Source: JBAYJY01 sp041664945 (GTDB lineage Bacteria; UBP15; UBA6099). Taken from it: a stretch of 24,610 nucleotides of DNA. The stretch is taken from positions 1-24,610 of the forward strand of contig JBAYJY010000059.1 of NCBI GenBank assembly GCA_041664945.1, given 5' to 3'. Position numbers and translations under genes: made by a program. Below the pieces are notes generated by a model that did not search any database, had not been told where the DNA came from, and was given only the letters and a program-made list of their open reading frames with translations. Below are positions 14,171-22,815 of this stretch, one piece after another; position 1 is the stretch's first letter, and the number at the start of each line of letters is the position of its first letter.

Positions 14171-15010
14171 ATGAAACTGCGCAGGGAACTCGGACAGCAC
14201 TTGCTGGTGGAGCAGGGGATACTGCGGCGGATCGCTATGGCGACCGGCGCCGGCCCCGACGATCTCATTATCGAGATCGGTCCCGGAACCGGCAATCTCA
14301 CTCGCTCTCTTCTGGCGACCGGCGCGCGCGTGATCGCGATCGAACTCGACGAACGGCTCGCGGATACTCTCGAACGCCGCATCGGCCCGGACCCGTCTCT
14401 GACTGTTATCCGCTCGGACATCCTTAAAGCCGACCTCGAGGAAATCGTTCCGGAATCGGACCGCCCGGCGCTCGCCGTCGGCAACCTTCCCTATTACATT
14501 TCAAGCGCGATTATCTTCAAACTGCTGGAAAACCGCGATATGTTCCGAAGCATCGTCGTTCTCGTGCAGAAGGAAGTCGGCGAGCGGATGGCTTCGCCGC
14601 CGGGCTCACGCGCGTTCGGCATGCTGTCGGTTTTCTGTCAGGCGGAGGCGGAATGCCGGATACTGTTCAACGTTGGCCGCGACGAGTTCCGGCCGGTCCC
14701 GGATGTGGATTCCTGCCTCGTTCATCTTGACCCGTTGCCGATCGGCAGCGCGGGGATCGAGGACCGCGAAATGTTCGAACTCATAGTGCACGGCCTGTTT
14801 GAACATAAGCGGAAAACCTGTTATAATTCGCTCCGGATGAGCATGGACAGAGGCGCCTGCGCGGAGCTGTTGCCCGCCGGGTCGGACATCGAACAGACGG
14901 TTTTGGCGGCTTTCTCCGAAATCGGAATCGACGGCTCGAAACGTCCCGAACAACTCGATGTAAAAACCATTGTCGCGCTCTCGAACTATTTCGCAAGACG
15001 ACGTTACTGA
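14171..15010 (+). CDS. rsmA: 16S rRNA (adenine-N6,N6)-dimethyltransferase
   Basis: A 279-residue KsgA/RsmA enzyme. It dimethylates two adjacent adenines near the 3' end of 16S rRNA with SAM during small-subunit assembly. The start is chosen where family homology begins (MKLRRELGQHLL); the frame is open 57 bases further but through repeat sequence. Motif I is IEIGPGTGNLT (35-44), the acidic end of strand 2 is IELDERL (58-64), and the catalytic motif IV is GNLPYY (104-109). The C-terminal helical domain has the expected FEHKRKTCYNSL segment. rfbB follows after 25 bp, so co-transcription is likely although functions differ. Confidence 0.96.
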   Translation: MKLRRELGQHLLVEQGILRRIAMATGAGPDDLIIEIGPGTGNLTRSLLATGARVIAIELDERLADTLERRIGPDPSLTVIRSDILKADLEEIVPESDRPALAVGNLPYYISSAIIFKLLENRDMFRSIVVLVQKEVGERMASPPGSRAFGMLSVFCQAEAECRILFNVGRDEFRPVPDVDSCLVHLDPLPIGSAGIEDREMFELIVHGLFEHKRKTCYNSLRMSMDRGACAELLPAGSDIEQTVLAAFSEIGIDGSKRPEQLDVKTIVALSNYFARRRY

Positions 15011-15035
15011 ATACCAAAATAGAGGTTTTTTTGAG

Positions 15036-16052
15036 ATGAGAACTATACTTGTCACGGGCGGCGCCGGTTTCATCGGCTCGAATTTCGTTTATTTCATGCT
15101 CCGCAAATACAGCGACCTGAAGATTATCAATCTCGACAAGCTGACTTATGCCGGGAATCTCGAAAATCTCGACGCGCTGAAGGGCGACACGCGGCACGAG
15201 TTCGTGCATGGCGACGTCTGCGACCGCGAACTGGTCGGCAGGCTGATGCAGGGCTGCGAGGCGGCCGTGCATTTCGCCGCGGAAACGCATGTGGACCGCT
15301 CGATTCTCAGCGCCGGCGAATTCATCCAGACGGACGTCATCGGCACGTTTAACATGCTCGAAGCGGCTCGCGAGGCAGGCGTCCGCCGGTTCGTTCATAT
15401 CTCCACCGACGAAGTTTACGGCGACGCCGGCGAGGAACCCTCGACGGAGACCGACCCGCTGATGCCGCGCAGCCCGTATGCCGCCGCGAAGTCCGGCGCT
15501 GACCGGCTCGCTTTCTCTTACTTCACCACTTTCGGGCTGCCGGTAATTATAACGCGCTGCTCGAACAACTTCGGACCCTATCAGTACCCGGAAAAACTTA
15601 TTCCGCTGTTCGTCACGAACGCGATTGACGACAAGCCGGTGCCGATTTACGGAACGGGCAAAAACACCCGCGACTGGATCTTTGTGGACGACCACTGCGA
15701 TGCGGTCGACACCTGCCTGCACGCGGGCGACGCGCATAACGGCGAGGCTTTCAACGTCGGCGCCGCGACGGAATACTCCGTTTTGGAGATCACCGACTTC
15801 ATTTTGGATTACTTGAAAAAACCGAAGAGTTTGTACAAGTATGTTGAAGATCGGTTAGGACATGTTAAGCGCCACGCGGTCAATCCGGACAAAATCAAGA
15901 ACGCGCTGGGCTGGGAAGCCAAGTCAAAATTCGAAGAGGCAATGAGCAAAACGGTCCAGTGGTATATCGACAACGAGCCGTGGTGGCGCCGGATAAAGGA
16001 AAAGCAGGAAGATTACAAGAAATTCATGGATAAGTACTACGAAAACAAATAG
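15036..16052 (+). CDS. rfbB: dTDP-glucose 4,6-dehydratase
   Basis: A 338-residue extended short-chain dehydrogenase converting dTDP-glucose to dTDP-4-keto-6-deoxyglucose, the second step of dTDP-rhamnose synthesis. The NAD motif is TGGAGFIGSN (7-16). The catalytic Thr-Asp-Glu is in ISTDEVYGD (T124, D125, E126), and YAAAK gives Y148 and K152. NNFGPYQYPEKLIP matches the substrate loop of RmlB. The start ATG 15036 follows AGAGG at a ten-base spacing; longer in-frame starts lie inside rsmA. rfbD follows after 36 bp containing a small hairpin (16056-16069). rfbA and rfbC are not in the window. Confidence 0.95.
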   Translation: MRTILVTGGAGFIGSNFVYFMLRKYSDLKIINLDKLTYAGNLENLDALKGDTRHEFVHGDVCDRELVGRLMQGCEAAVHFAAETHVDRSILSAGEFIQTDVIGTFNMLEAAREAGVRRFVHISTDEVYGDAGEEPSTETDPLMPRSPYAAAKSGADRLAFSYFTTFGLPVIITRCSNNFGPYQYPEKLIPLFVTNAIDDKPVPIYGTGKNTRDWIFVDDHCDAVDTCLHAGDAHNGEAFNVGAATEYSVLEITDFILDYLKKPKSLYKYVEDRLGHVKRHAVNPDKIKNALGWEAKSKFEEAMSKTVQWYIDNEPWWRRIKEKQEDYKKFMDKYYENK

Positions 16053-16088
16053 GCGGCACGAAATCGTGCGCTCCGCGGGGAAAAAGCT

Positions 16089-16964
16089 GTGAAAATTGCG
16101 GTATTCGGATCGACGGGGATGTTGGGGCACAAGCTGCTCGAGAGTCTTGGCGCGGCCGGTTTTGATGCGGCGGCGGTCCCCGAGGATCAGGTTGATATCC
16201 GCGACTACAAGGCGGTTGAAGCGGCGATAACGGACATCAGGCCGTCGGCTGTGGTTAACTGCGCGGCGATAACGGACGTGGACGGCTGCGAGACGGACAA
16301 AGAGCTTGCGTATGCGGTGAACGTGACGGGCGCGGGAAACATCGCGCGGGCGTCGCTTGTGGTTCATGCGCCGGTCGTCTATATCAGCTCGGACTATGTG
16401 TTCGACGGCTGGAAGAAGCAGCCCTACGACGAGAAGGACACGGCGAATCCGCAGGGCGTGTATGCTAACAGCAAGTGGGCGGGCGAGAAGGCGGTCGCCG
16501 CCGAGCGGGGAGACTACTTCATCATCCGCACGTCGTGGCTGTACGGGCCGGGCGGAAAGAACTTCGTCGATACCATGCTCAAGCTCGCGCAGGAACGCGA
16601 AACGCTCACCGTCGTCAACGACCAAGTTGGCAGCCCGACATACACCGCGCATCTCGCAGGCGCTATTTCCAGAATTTTGAAGATTTACCTTATGGAAGGC
16701 TACGGCAAGCCCGGCATTTACCACATCTCCAACACCGGCTATTGCTCATGGCACGAGTTCGCGAAGAAGATCGTGGCGGTGCGCCCCGGCAAGGTCCGTG
16801 AAGTTAAGCCCGTATCCACCTCTGAATTCTACTCGAACGCGACCCGGCCTATCTCGCCGCGCCCCCAGTACTCCGTGCTCAGCAACGACAAGGCGAAAAA
16901 ATGGTTCGGAATCGCGCTCCCGCACTGGGAAGACGCTCTCGCCGAATACCTCGCTTCGAAATAA
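16089..16964 (+). CDS. rfbD: dTDP-4-dehydrorhamnose reductase
   Basis: A 291-residue reductase giving dTDP-L-rhamnose from the 4-keto intermediate. It starts with GTG after a GGGGA-rich stretch. The NAD(P)H motif is GSTGMLG (7-13). ISSDYVFDG supplies the catalytic Ser/Thr region, YANSK gives Y125 and K129, and RTSWLYG plus GSPTY are standard RmlD wording. With the preceding dehydratase it forms two of the four rml steps; L-rhamnose would go to O-antigen or another surface glycan. murJ follows after 121 bp. Confidence 0.94.
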   Translation: MKIAVFGSTGMLGHKLLESLGAAGFDAAAVPEDQVDIRDYKAVEAAITDIRPSAVVNCAAITDVDGCETDKELAYAVNVTGAGNIARASLVVHAPVVYISSDYVFDGWKKQPYDEKDTANPQGVYANSKWAGEKAVAAERGDYFIIRTSWLYGPGGKNFVDTMLKLAQERETLTVVNDQVGSPTYTAHLAGAISRILKIYLMEGYGKPGIYHISNTGYCSWHEFAKKIVAVRPGKVREVKPVSTSEFYSNATRPISPRPQYSVLSNDKAKKWFGIALPHWEDALAEYLASK

Positions 16965-17019
16965 CTATTCACCGCTCCGGAAAACAAACCGAAATAAAAC
17001 ATCATTTTCAGGCAATCTA

Positions 17020-17074
17020 TATTATTTTCTCGAGAATGGGGATATTAATAATAGGCTCCCGTTTGAAGGGGAGC
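17020..17074 (+). other. Hairpin-rich leader of murJ
   Basis: In the 121-bp gap before murJ, TATTATT (17020-17026) pairs with AATAATA (17047-17053), flanking a TTCTCGAGAA palindrome (17027-17036). A second hairpin GCTCCC/GGGAGC (17055-17060, 17069-17074) stands just before the GGGGA ribosome site. It could affect murJ translation. I recognise no known riboswitch. Confidence 0.3.
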
Positions 17075-17085
17075 ATTGGGGAATA

Positions 17086-18675
17086 ATGGCGGAAACTGAA
17101 GACCAAAAGCTGGCGAAGGCGTCGACAACGGTAAAAAAGGCTATCGGCATCATCATGGTGGCCACCTTGCTCAGCCGCCTGCTCGGATTTATCAAGCAGA
17201 CGTCGATGGCGGCCATCTTCGGCAGTTCGCTGCAGACGGACGCCTTCTGGGCCGCGTTCGCGATTCCCGATCTGCTTTACCTGCTCGTCAGCGGCGGCGC
17301 GATGACCGCCGCGTTCATCCCCATCTTCACGGAATTCATAACTTCCGGCCGCAAGGAAGAAGGCTGGCGGTTCGCGAGCACGGTCTGGAACCAGATCGCG
17401 ATTTTCCTGATCGTTTTCATAGCTTTCGGCGAAGTGTTCGCGGATTTCATCATACTGCTGCTTCCGGGGTTCAGGAACAACCACGAGGCGCTGGCCTACG
17501 GCGTCGTTTTCGTGCGGCTTCTCTACCCGATGGTGTTCTTCACCGCGCTGGCGGCGATGTGCAACGGAATTCTTCACTCACACAACCATTTCACGGCGCC
17601 CTCCGCGTCGTGGCTGATTTACAACATCTGCTTCATAGCCGCGTGCTTCATATTCCGGCATACGCTCGGCTTGCGCGGCGTGTGCATCGGCGTGGTCTTC
17701 GGCGCCCTCAGCATGGTTCTCGTTCAACTGCCAGTCATGCGCGCGAAGGGCATGCGCTATTCGTTCGTCATCGACTCGAAAAACCCCGATGTCAAACGCT
17801 ATTGGAAGCTGTTTCTCCCCGTCATGCTCGGCATGTCGCTCGCGCAGATTAATCTGATGATAACGCCTACGATATTCGGATCGCTCGTCGGCACGGGCGC
17901 TATCACGTCGCTGAACTACGCCAACCGGATGATGTTCATCCCGCTTGGGATGTTCGGCAGCGCGATCTCTATGGCGGTGTTTCCCACTATGTCGCGAATG
18001 GCGGCCGAGGGTGATTTCAGGAACCTCGAACGCGCTCTCGCCCGCGGGGTGCGCGCCACGTTCATCTTCTCTCTGCCCTGCTCGGCATTTTTCATCGTCG
18101 CCGGCATCCTCTGCATCCGCCTCGTTTTCGGCTATGGCAAGTTCACTTTCGAAAACTGCCAAGCCACTGCCTTCGCGCTCACCTTTTACTCGATCGGCCT
18201 TATGGGCCACTCCGCAAATCAGGTCATCAACCGCGGCTTCTACGCTCGCAAGGATTCCATTACGCCAGTCATCACCGGCATAATCGCGCTCACCATCACC
18301 GCGCCTCTCTCGTGGTTCCTCATCAAAACGCCTCTCAGGCATGGCGGCATCGCGCTCGCCATCTCCATCGCCACTCTTTTCGACATGATTCTCCTCATAA
18401 TACTCGCCAAACGCAAACTCGCTCTCGACCTCTCAAGCGTGCTCCCGATGTTCCTCAAGACCCTCTTCGCTTCCGCCGTTATGGGCGCTGCCGGATGGTT
18501 CGTTCTCCAGAAGATCAACATCGGCCCGGACCGCTTCGGTTTCAAACTGTCGCTCGAAGCTTTCGCCGCCGTTTGCGCCGTCTCCGGCATCGTCTTCGCC
18601 GCGCTCGCCAAAATCCTCAAAATCGAGGAATTCGACGAAATGCTCGGCATGGTTATCAGAAAATTCAAAAGATAA
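17086..18675 (+). CDS. murJ: Lipid II flippase MurJ (MviN family)
   Basis: A 529-residue polytopic inner-membrane protein of the MOP superfamily that flips lipid II to the periplasmic side for peptidoglycan synthesis. Start ATG 17086 follows TGGGGAA; a longer frame upstream overlaps rfbD and is not real. After a short charged tail, the first helix region reads TLLSRLLGFIKQTSMAAIFG, the classic MurJ opening, then DAFWAAFAIPDLLYLLVSGGAMTAAFIPIF. About 14 hydrophobic segments follow, with SLNYANRMMFIPLGMFGSAI and FPTMSR matching the family's middle repeat. Its position after rhamnose genes suggests an envelope-biogenesis cluster. No terminator is obvious after it. Confidence 0.95.
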   Translation: MAETEDQKLAKASTTVKKAIGIIMVATLLSRLLGFIKQTSMAAIFGSSLQTDAFWAAFAIPDLLYLLVSGGAMTAAFIPIFTEFITSGRKEEGWRFASTVWNQIAIFLIVFIAFGEVFADFIILLLPGFRNNHEALAYGVVFVRLLYPMVFFTALAAMCNGILHSHNHFTAPSASWLIYNICFIAACFIFRHTLGLRGVCIGVVFGALSMVLVQLPVMRAKGMRYSFVIDSKNPDVKRYWKLFLPVMLGMSLAQINLMITPTIFGSLVGTGAITSLNYANRMMFIPLGMFGSAISMAVFPTMSRMAAEGDFRNLERALARGVRATFIFSLPCSAFFIVAGILCIRLVFGYGKFTFENCQATAFALTFYSIGLMGHSANQVINRGFYARKDSITPVITGIIALTITAPLSWFLIKTPLRHGGIALAISIATLFDMILLIILAKRKLALDLSSVLPMFLKTLFASAVMGAAGWFVLQKINIGPDRFGFKLSLEAFAAVCAVSGIVFAALAKILKIEEFDEMLGMVIRKFKR

Positions 18676-18761
18676 TTACAACTTTCCTCGCATACGGGTA
18701 TTATTAATAGCGAATCACCCAAGAAAATTTTGGGAAGATTCTTAATCCAACGGAGTCATTT

Positions 18762-19499
18762 ATGGACTGGTGGAAGACATTTTTCGATGCGGAATACTAC
18801 GGGCCGAACCTCGAAGCGATAAACGCGGAGCGCACTGAGGCCGAAGTTGATTTCGTTATTGAAGCGCTGAAGCTGAAGAAGCGGTCGGAGATTCTGGATC
18901 TCTGTTGCGGCACGGGGCGGCACGCGATAGAACTTGCCCGGCGCGGCATGCGCGTCTGCGGGCTGGACTATAACGCGGACTACCTCGAAACCGCTGCTCG
19001 GAAAGCGGCTGCGGCGGGCGTGAAGCTCGAACTCGCTCGCGGCGACATGCGGCGCATTCCGTTCGAGAACCGGTTTGCCGCCGCAATCAATCTTTTCGCC
19101 AGTTTTGGCTACTTCGAGCGCGACGCGGATAATTTCAAAGTCTTTTCGTCCGTCGCCCGGAGCCTGAAACCCGGCGGCAGGTTCCTGCTCGAAACGCTTA
19201 ACCGCGAATGGCTCGTGAGCAATTTTCAGGAAATGCGCTGCTCGGAGGACGAAAACGGGCTCGAAACCGAGCTGAGCTTCTTCGATCCGAAGGAAGACGT
19301 CTGCGTCACTCGCTGGTTTTGGAAGCGCGGACGCCGCAAGACTGAGATGGAGAGCCGCGTTAAGATGTATTGCTACACAACCGTAAAGCGCGAGTTGGAA
19401 AAACGCGGCCTGCGGGTCGCTGACAGTTACGGCGACTACGATGGCAGCGCGTACGGCATGGAATCGGGCCGGCTGATCATTGTCGCCGAAAAGAAATAG
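18762..19499 (+). CDS. Class I SAM-dependent methyltransferase
   Basis: A 245-residue Rossmann-fold methyltransferase. Motif I is EILDLCCGTGRHAIELA (43-59), motif II is VCGLDYNADYL, and GDMRRIPFENRFAAAINLFASFGYF is the acidic post-II/motif IV region. LKPGGRFLLETLNREWL is motif V-VI. The C-terminal half has antiparallel strands, as in the methyltransferase-11/25 type. The substrate is unknown and small molecules are most likely. CGGAG precedes the ATG by six bases. The sialidase gene follows after 33 bp, suggesting co-transcription. Confidence 0.88.
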   Translation: MDWWKTFFDAEYYGPNLEAINAERTEAEVDFVIEALKLKKRSEILDLCCGTGRHAIELARRGMRVCGLDYNADYLETAARKAAAAGVKLELARGDMRRIPFENRFAAAINLFASFGYFERDADNFKVFSSVARSLKPGGRFLLETLNREWLVSNFQEMRCSEDENGLETELSFFDPKEDVCVTRWFWKRGRRKTEMESRVKMYCYTTVKRELEKRGLRVADSYGDYDGSAYGMESGRLIIVAEKK

Positions 19500-19532
19500 T
19501 GGGCGGCTGAATATCTAGTTTGGGAGATCATC

Positions 19533-20618
19533 ATGAAGAGACATAATAAAATAATCATAGTCACTACGCTGTTCGTAGCATTGCTGGCGCTTTGCGTGCG
19601 CAGTTTCTGCGCGGAAGAGATCGCATCAACCGATATTTTCGTCGGCGGGGAGAGCGGCTACGCGATCTACCGGATTCCGGCGCTTGTTGTGACGGCGAAA
19701 GGCACAATTCTCGCTTTCGCCGAGGCGCGCAAAAACGGGCCCGCCGACAGCGGCGACATAGACCTCGTTGTGAGGCGCAGCTTCGACAATGGAGCCACTT
19801 GGGAGCCGCAACGGCTTGTTTTCGAGGACGGCGCGCATACGATAGGAAATCCTTCGCCGGTTGTCGACCGCGAAACGGGCGCGATAATTCTCACTTTCAA
19901 CAGGGACAACACCGACGTTCTGGTCACGCGCAGCGAAGACGACGGCGCGACCTGGTCGGCGCCCGCGGACATAACAAAGGATGTCACGCCCGCCGGATGG
20001 GACTGGTATGCCATGGGCCCCGGACACGCGATTCAGCTTCGCTCCGGGCGGCTGCTCGTCCCATGCGACCACAAAGAAAAGAATGTCCAGTATTCGCACG
20101 TCATATTCAGCGACGACGGCGGCAAAACGTGGAAACCCGGCGGTTCGCTCCCGAAACAGACGGACGAAGCCACCGCCGTTGAACTCGAAGACGGCTCGGT
20201 GATGATCAACATGCGGAATTACTACATGAGGGGCATGCGCGCCGTTGCCGTCAGCAAGGACGCCGGGCTCACTTGGTCGAAAATCATCTTCGCGCGCGAC
20301 CTCATCGAACCCGTCTGCGAAGGCAGCATTCTCCGATATACGGCCGCGAAAACGAACCGCGTCAACCGGCTGCTGTTTTCGAATCCTGCGAGCCGCGTCA
20401 GGGAAAAGATGACGGTGAAAATCAGCTATGACGAAGGCAAAACGTGGCCGGCGTCGAAGCTCATAAACGCCGGGCGGTCCGGCTACTCCGATCTCGTCGC
20501 GCTTCCCGATCTGTCTGTCGGCATCATCTATGAAAACGGCAAAAAGGATTACTACGAGAAAATAACATTCGCAAGATTCACGCTGAACTGGCTGACCGAC
20601 GGCAAGGATAAACTATAG
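19533..20618 (+). CDS. Secreted exo-alpha-sialidase (GH33-like)
   Basis: A 361-residue six-bladed propeller enzyme that releases terminal sialic acids from glycans. It has a Sec signal peptide (about 1-26, ending FCA) and GGGAGAT before the ATG. All expected catalytic positions can be placed: R47 in YRIP, the acid/base Asp at D72 in ADSGD, E212 in TDEATAVEL, R228 in INMRNY, R288 in ASRVRE and the nucleophile Y318 in SGYSDL. Five Asp boxes (SxDxGxTW) lie at residues 83-90, 134-141, 193-200, 241-248 and 298-305. No carbohydrate-binding or anchor domain is present. It would act in the periplasm or outside. No sialic-acid uptake or catabolic genes are in the window, so its purpose (foraging or other) is open. 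Confidence 0.93.
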   Translation: MKRHNKIIIVTTLFVALLALCVRSFCAEEIASTDIFVGGESGYAIYRIPALVVTAKGTILAFAEARKNGPADSGDIDLVVRRSFDNGATWEPQRLVFEDGAHTIGNPSPVVDRETGAIILTFNRDNTDVLVTRSEDDGATWSAPADITKDVTPAGWDWYAMGPGHAIQLRSGRLLVPCDHKEKNVQYSHVIFSDDGGKTWKPGGSLPKQTDEATAVELEDGSVMINMRNYYMRGMRAVAVSKDAGLTWSKIIFARDLIEPVCEGSILRYTAAKTNRVNRLLFSNPASRVREKMTVKISYDEGKTWPASKLINAGRSGYSDLVALPDLSVGIIYENGKKDYYEKITFARFTLNWLTDGKDKL

Positions 20619-20639
20619 AAGCGAAATCGTTTAGTCTTT

Positions 20640-20661
20640 CTGGCGGGCTGAAGCCCGCCAG
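20640..20661. repeat. GGCGGGC...GCCCGCC palindrome, REP-like or terminator
   Basis: A perfect 9-bp stem CTGGCGGGC/GCCCGCCAG with loop TGAA lies 21 bp after the sialidase stop. No T-run follows on the plus strand, so it could be a weak terminator or mRNA-stabilising REP. Similar palindromes recur in intergenic DNA of many bacteria. Confidence 0.6.
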
Positions 20662-20731
20662 CTACAAAAGATAAATGCAAATCCAACTAACTTTGACGCG
20701 TAATAACAATCTTTCTGTTAATCATTTCGTG

Positions 20732-20765
20732 TTGACGAATCACATTCTCAATGATAGTTTACTAT
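20732..20765 (+). promoter_or_regulatory. Candidate promoter and operator of the efflux operon
   Basis: TTGACG (20732-20737), a 17-bp spacer and TAGTTT (20755-20760) lie upstream of the MacA-like gene. An inverted repeat ATAGT-tt-ACTAT (20754-20765) overlaps the -10, as expected for a repressor site. The -10 match is weak. Confidence 0.4.
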
Positions 20766-20788
20766 TAAAATCGTATCCGCGGTGAATA

Positions 20789-22093
20789 ATGAAGCCACAT
20801 TCCAAGAGAATACATGTTCATAAACCAATTAGACTCGCTTCGGGCGCGCTGTGCCTGTTGCTCATTGCAGGAATGGCGTTCGGCTGCGGCAAAAAAACGC
20901 CGCCGCCTCAATTCACGAAAGTTAAAGTGAAGCGAGGTGAGATCATGCAGCAGATAACTGCCGCGGGCACGATCGTGCCGGAGCGGCAGGTTGCCATACA
21001 GTCAGAGCGCGGCGGCCTTGTGAAGGCGATACACGTCAATGTCGGCGACGCGGTAAAGGAAGGCCAGCTAATCATCGAGTTGCGCGATGAAGAGCTCAAA
21101 ATGCAGGTGATGCGCGCGGAAGCGGCGGTGGCCGAGTATCGCGCGATGCTCCAGCAGCTTAAGGATCAGCCCCGGAAACTCGATCTGATCACCGCTCAGG
21201 GCCGTCTCGACGACGCCCGCCGCAAGGCGGAACACGCCCGGCTCACTCTCGACAGAATGAAAACGCTCCACGAACAGGGCTATCGCTCGGACGCGCTGCT
21301 CGAACAGTCTCAGCTCGAATTCGAATTGGCGCAGCAGGAGTATAAGTCTGCACAGGATTACATAGCCGAACTTAAAAAGGGAGCGTTGAAACAGGAGCTT
21401 GAAGCGGCGCAGTCGAAGCTGGAGAACGCGCAAGCGGAGCTACAGATATCAAAAGAGAGCCTGTCGAAGTCGTACATATATGCGCCTATATCCGGAACCG
21501 TAATCCGCAGGAAGATCGAGGTCGGCGACGCTATTTCGCCCGGCACCTCGCAGGGCGGCACCTCAATGCTCGAAATAGCGGACGCCGGAACGCTCTATTT
21601 CGAGGGCAACCTGGACGAAACGGACGCCGCGCGGGCGCGTGTCGGCATGCCGGCGAACATCAAGGTGGATGCGCTTCCGGACCGCAAGTTCAAGGGCGAC
21701 GTAATTCGGATCGCTCCCGCCGCGGAAAGCGGCGCGCAGATGAATTACATGAGCAACGACAAGAATGTCGTTTTCCCTGTGAAAGTTGAGATTACGGGCG
21801 ACAAAAAGGGGCTGCTTACCGGCATGAGGGCGGACGCCGGAATTGAGATAAAGCGGCACAAAAACGTTCTTCTGGTTCCGCTTCTCTCCGTGAAGTATGA
21901 GAACGACAAGGAAGGCGTTTACCTGCCGCCGAAAAAGAAAGGCAAGAAAGCGGAAAAGCCTCGTTTCGTCCCTATTGAGACAGGCATCGACGACGGAAAA
22001 TTCATCATTGTCAAAAAAGGCCTCAAGGAAGGGCAGGAGATCTGCGAGAACTACACTCCGGCGCCGCCTGAAAGCGCGCAAGGAAATAAATAA
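20789..22093 (+). CDS. MacA-like periplasmic adaptor (RND/HlyD-type MFP)
   Basis: A 434-residue adaptor that would bridge the MacB-like ABC transporter to an outer-membrane TolC channel. Start ATG follows GGTGA. The N-terminus has a hydrophobic stretch ending MAFGC (C33); this may be a lipoprotein site, though the -3 residue is Ala rather than Leu. Domains in order: half lipoyl (RGEIMQQITAAGTIVPERQVAIQSERGG), a long alpha-hairpin coiled coil (about 105-225, rich in A, Q, E, L), second lipoyl half (YIYAPISGTVIRRKIEVGDAISPG), then a beta-barrel (about 260-360). The ATPase gene follows after 32 bp, giving the usual adaptor-ATPase-permease-TolC order. The exported substrate is unknown: macrolide, peptide, lipoprotein or other. 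Confidence 0.9.
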   Translation: MKPHSKRIHVHKPIRLASGALCLLLIAGMAFGCGKKTPPPQFTKVKVKRGEIMQQITAAGTIVPERQVAIQSERGGLVKAIHVNVGDAVKEGQLIIELRDEELKMQVMRAEAAVAEYRAMLQQLKDQPRKLDLITAQGRLDDARRKAEHARLTLDRMKTLHEQGYRSDALLEQSQLEFELAQQEYKSAQDYIAELKKGALKQELEAAQSKLENAQAELQISKESLSKSYIYAPISGTVIRRKIEVGDAISPGTSQGGTSMLEIADAGTLYFEGNLDETDAARARVGMPANIKVDALPDRKFKGDVIRIAPAAESGAQMNYMSNDKNVVFPVKVEITGDKKGLLTGMRADAGIEIKRHKNVLLVPLLSVKYENDKEGVYLPPKKKGKKAEKPRFVPIETGIDDGKFIIVKKGLKEGQEICENYTPAPPESAQGNK

Positions 22094-22125
22094 TAAAAGG
22101 CGGCATTTGGCCCAACGCCATATTC

Positions 22126-22815
22126 ATGATAAACATCGACAGTCTTTCAAAAACGTTTTATCTGACGCGGAAGCTATCGCTCGATGCGTTGAAGGAAGTG
22201 AGTTTCGAAGTGGCGGACGGCGAATTCGTGTCGATCATGGGCCCGTCCGGGTCCGGCAAGTCGACGCTGATGAGCATATTAGGCTGTCTCGACGTTCCGA
22301 CGGGCGGTTCCTACCGGCTCGGCGGCGAGGAAGTCTCGAAAATGCGCTCCCGCCAGCTCGCGAACACGCGCAACCGGACAATCGGGTTCGTGTTCCAGTC
22401 GTTCAACCTGCTGCCGATGCTGAGCGCGTGGGAAAATGTGGCGCTGCCGACGCTTTACTCGAAAAAGAAAATCAAACGGAAACAGAAAGCGATTGAGATA
22501 CTCGAACAGGTCGGGCTGGGCACGCACGTCAGGCACAGGCCGACTCAGATGTCGGGCGGGCAGCGGCAGCGCGTGGCGATCGCCCGCGCGCTCGTCAACG
22601 ACCCGGACCTGATACTCGCCGACGAGCCGACCGGGAACCTCGACTGGGACACCGGCATCGAAATCCTAGAGATTTTCAAACAACTTAACCGGCAGGGGAA
22701 GACCATAATAGTCGTCACTCACGAGGAGGAGATCGGCCGCATGGGCCACCGTATTCTCCGACTCCACGACGGCCGGCTTGTCGCCGACGAAAGGCTGCGC
22801 GAACGCGATGTTTAA
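22126..22815 (+). CDS. MacB/LolD-like ABC transporter ATPase
   Basis: A 229-residue nucleotide-binding subunit of the MacB-type (mechanotransmission) ABC exporters. Walker A is GPSGSGKST (39-47), the Q-loop is FVFQSFNLLP (88-97), the signature is MSGGQRQR (142-149), Walker B is LILADEPTGNLD (162-173) and the H-loop is VVTHEEE. In E. coli MacB this domain is fused to the permease; here it is a separate protein, as in many other lineages. No good ribosome site precedes the ATG. The permease gene overlaps its end by 8 bp, so the two are translationally coupled. Confidence 0.94.
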   Translation: MINIDSLSKTFYLTRKLSLDALKEVSFEVADGEFVSIMGPSGSGKSTLMSILGCLDVPTGGSYRLGGEEVSKMRSRQLANTRNRTIGFVFQSFNLLPMLSAWENVALPTLYSKKKIKRKQKAIEILEQVGLGTHVRHRPTQMSGGQRQRVAIARALVNDPDLILADEPTGNLDWDTGIEILEIFKQLNRQGKTIIVVTHEEEIGRMGHRILRLHDGRLVADERLRERDV

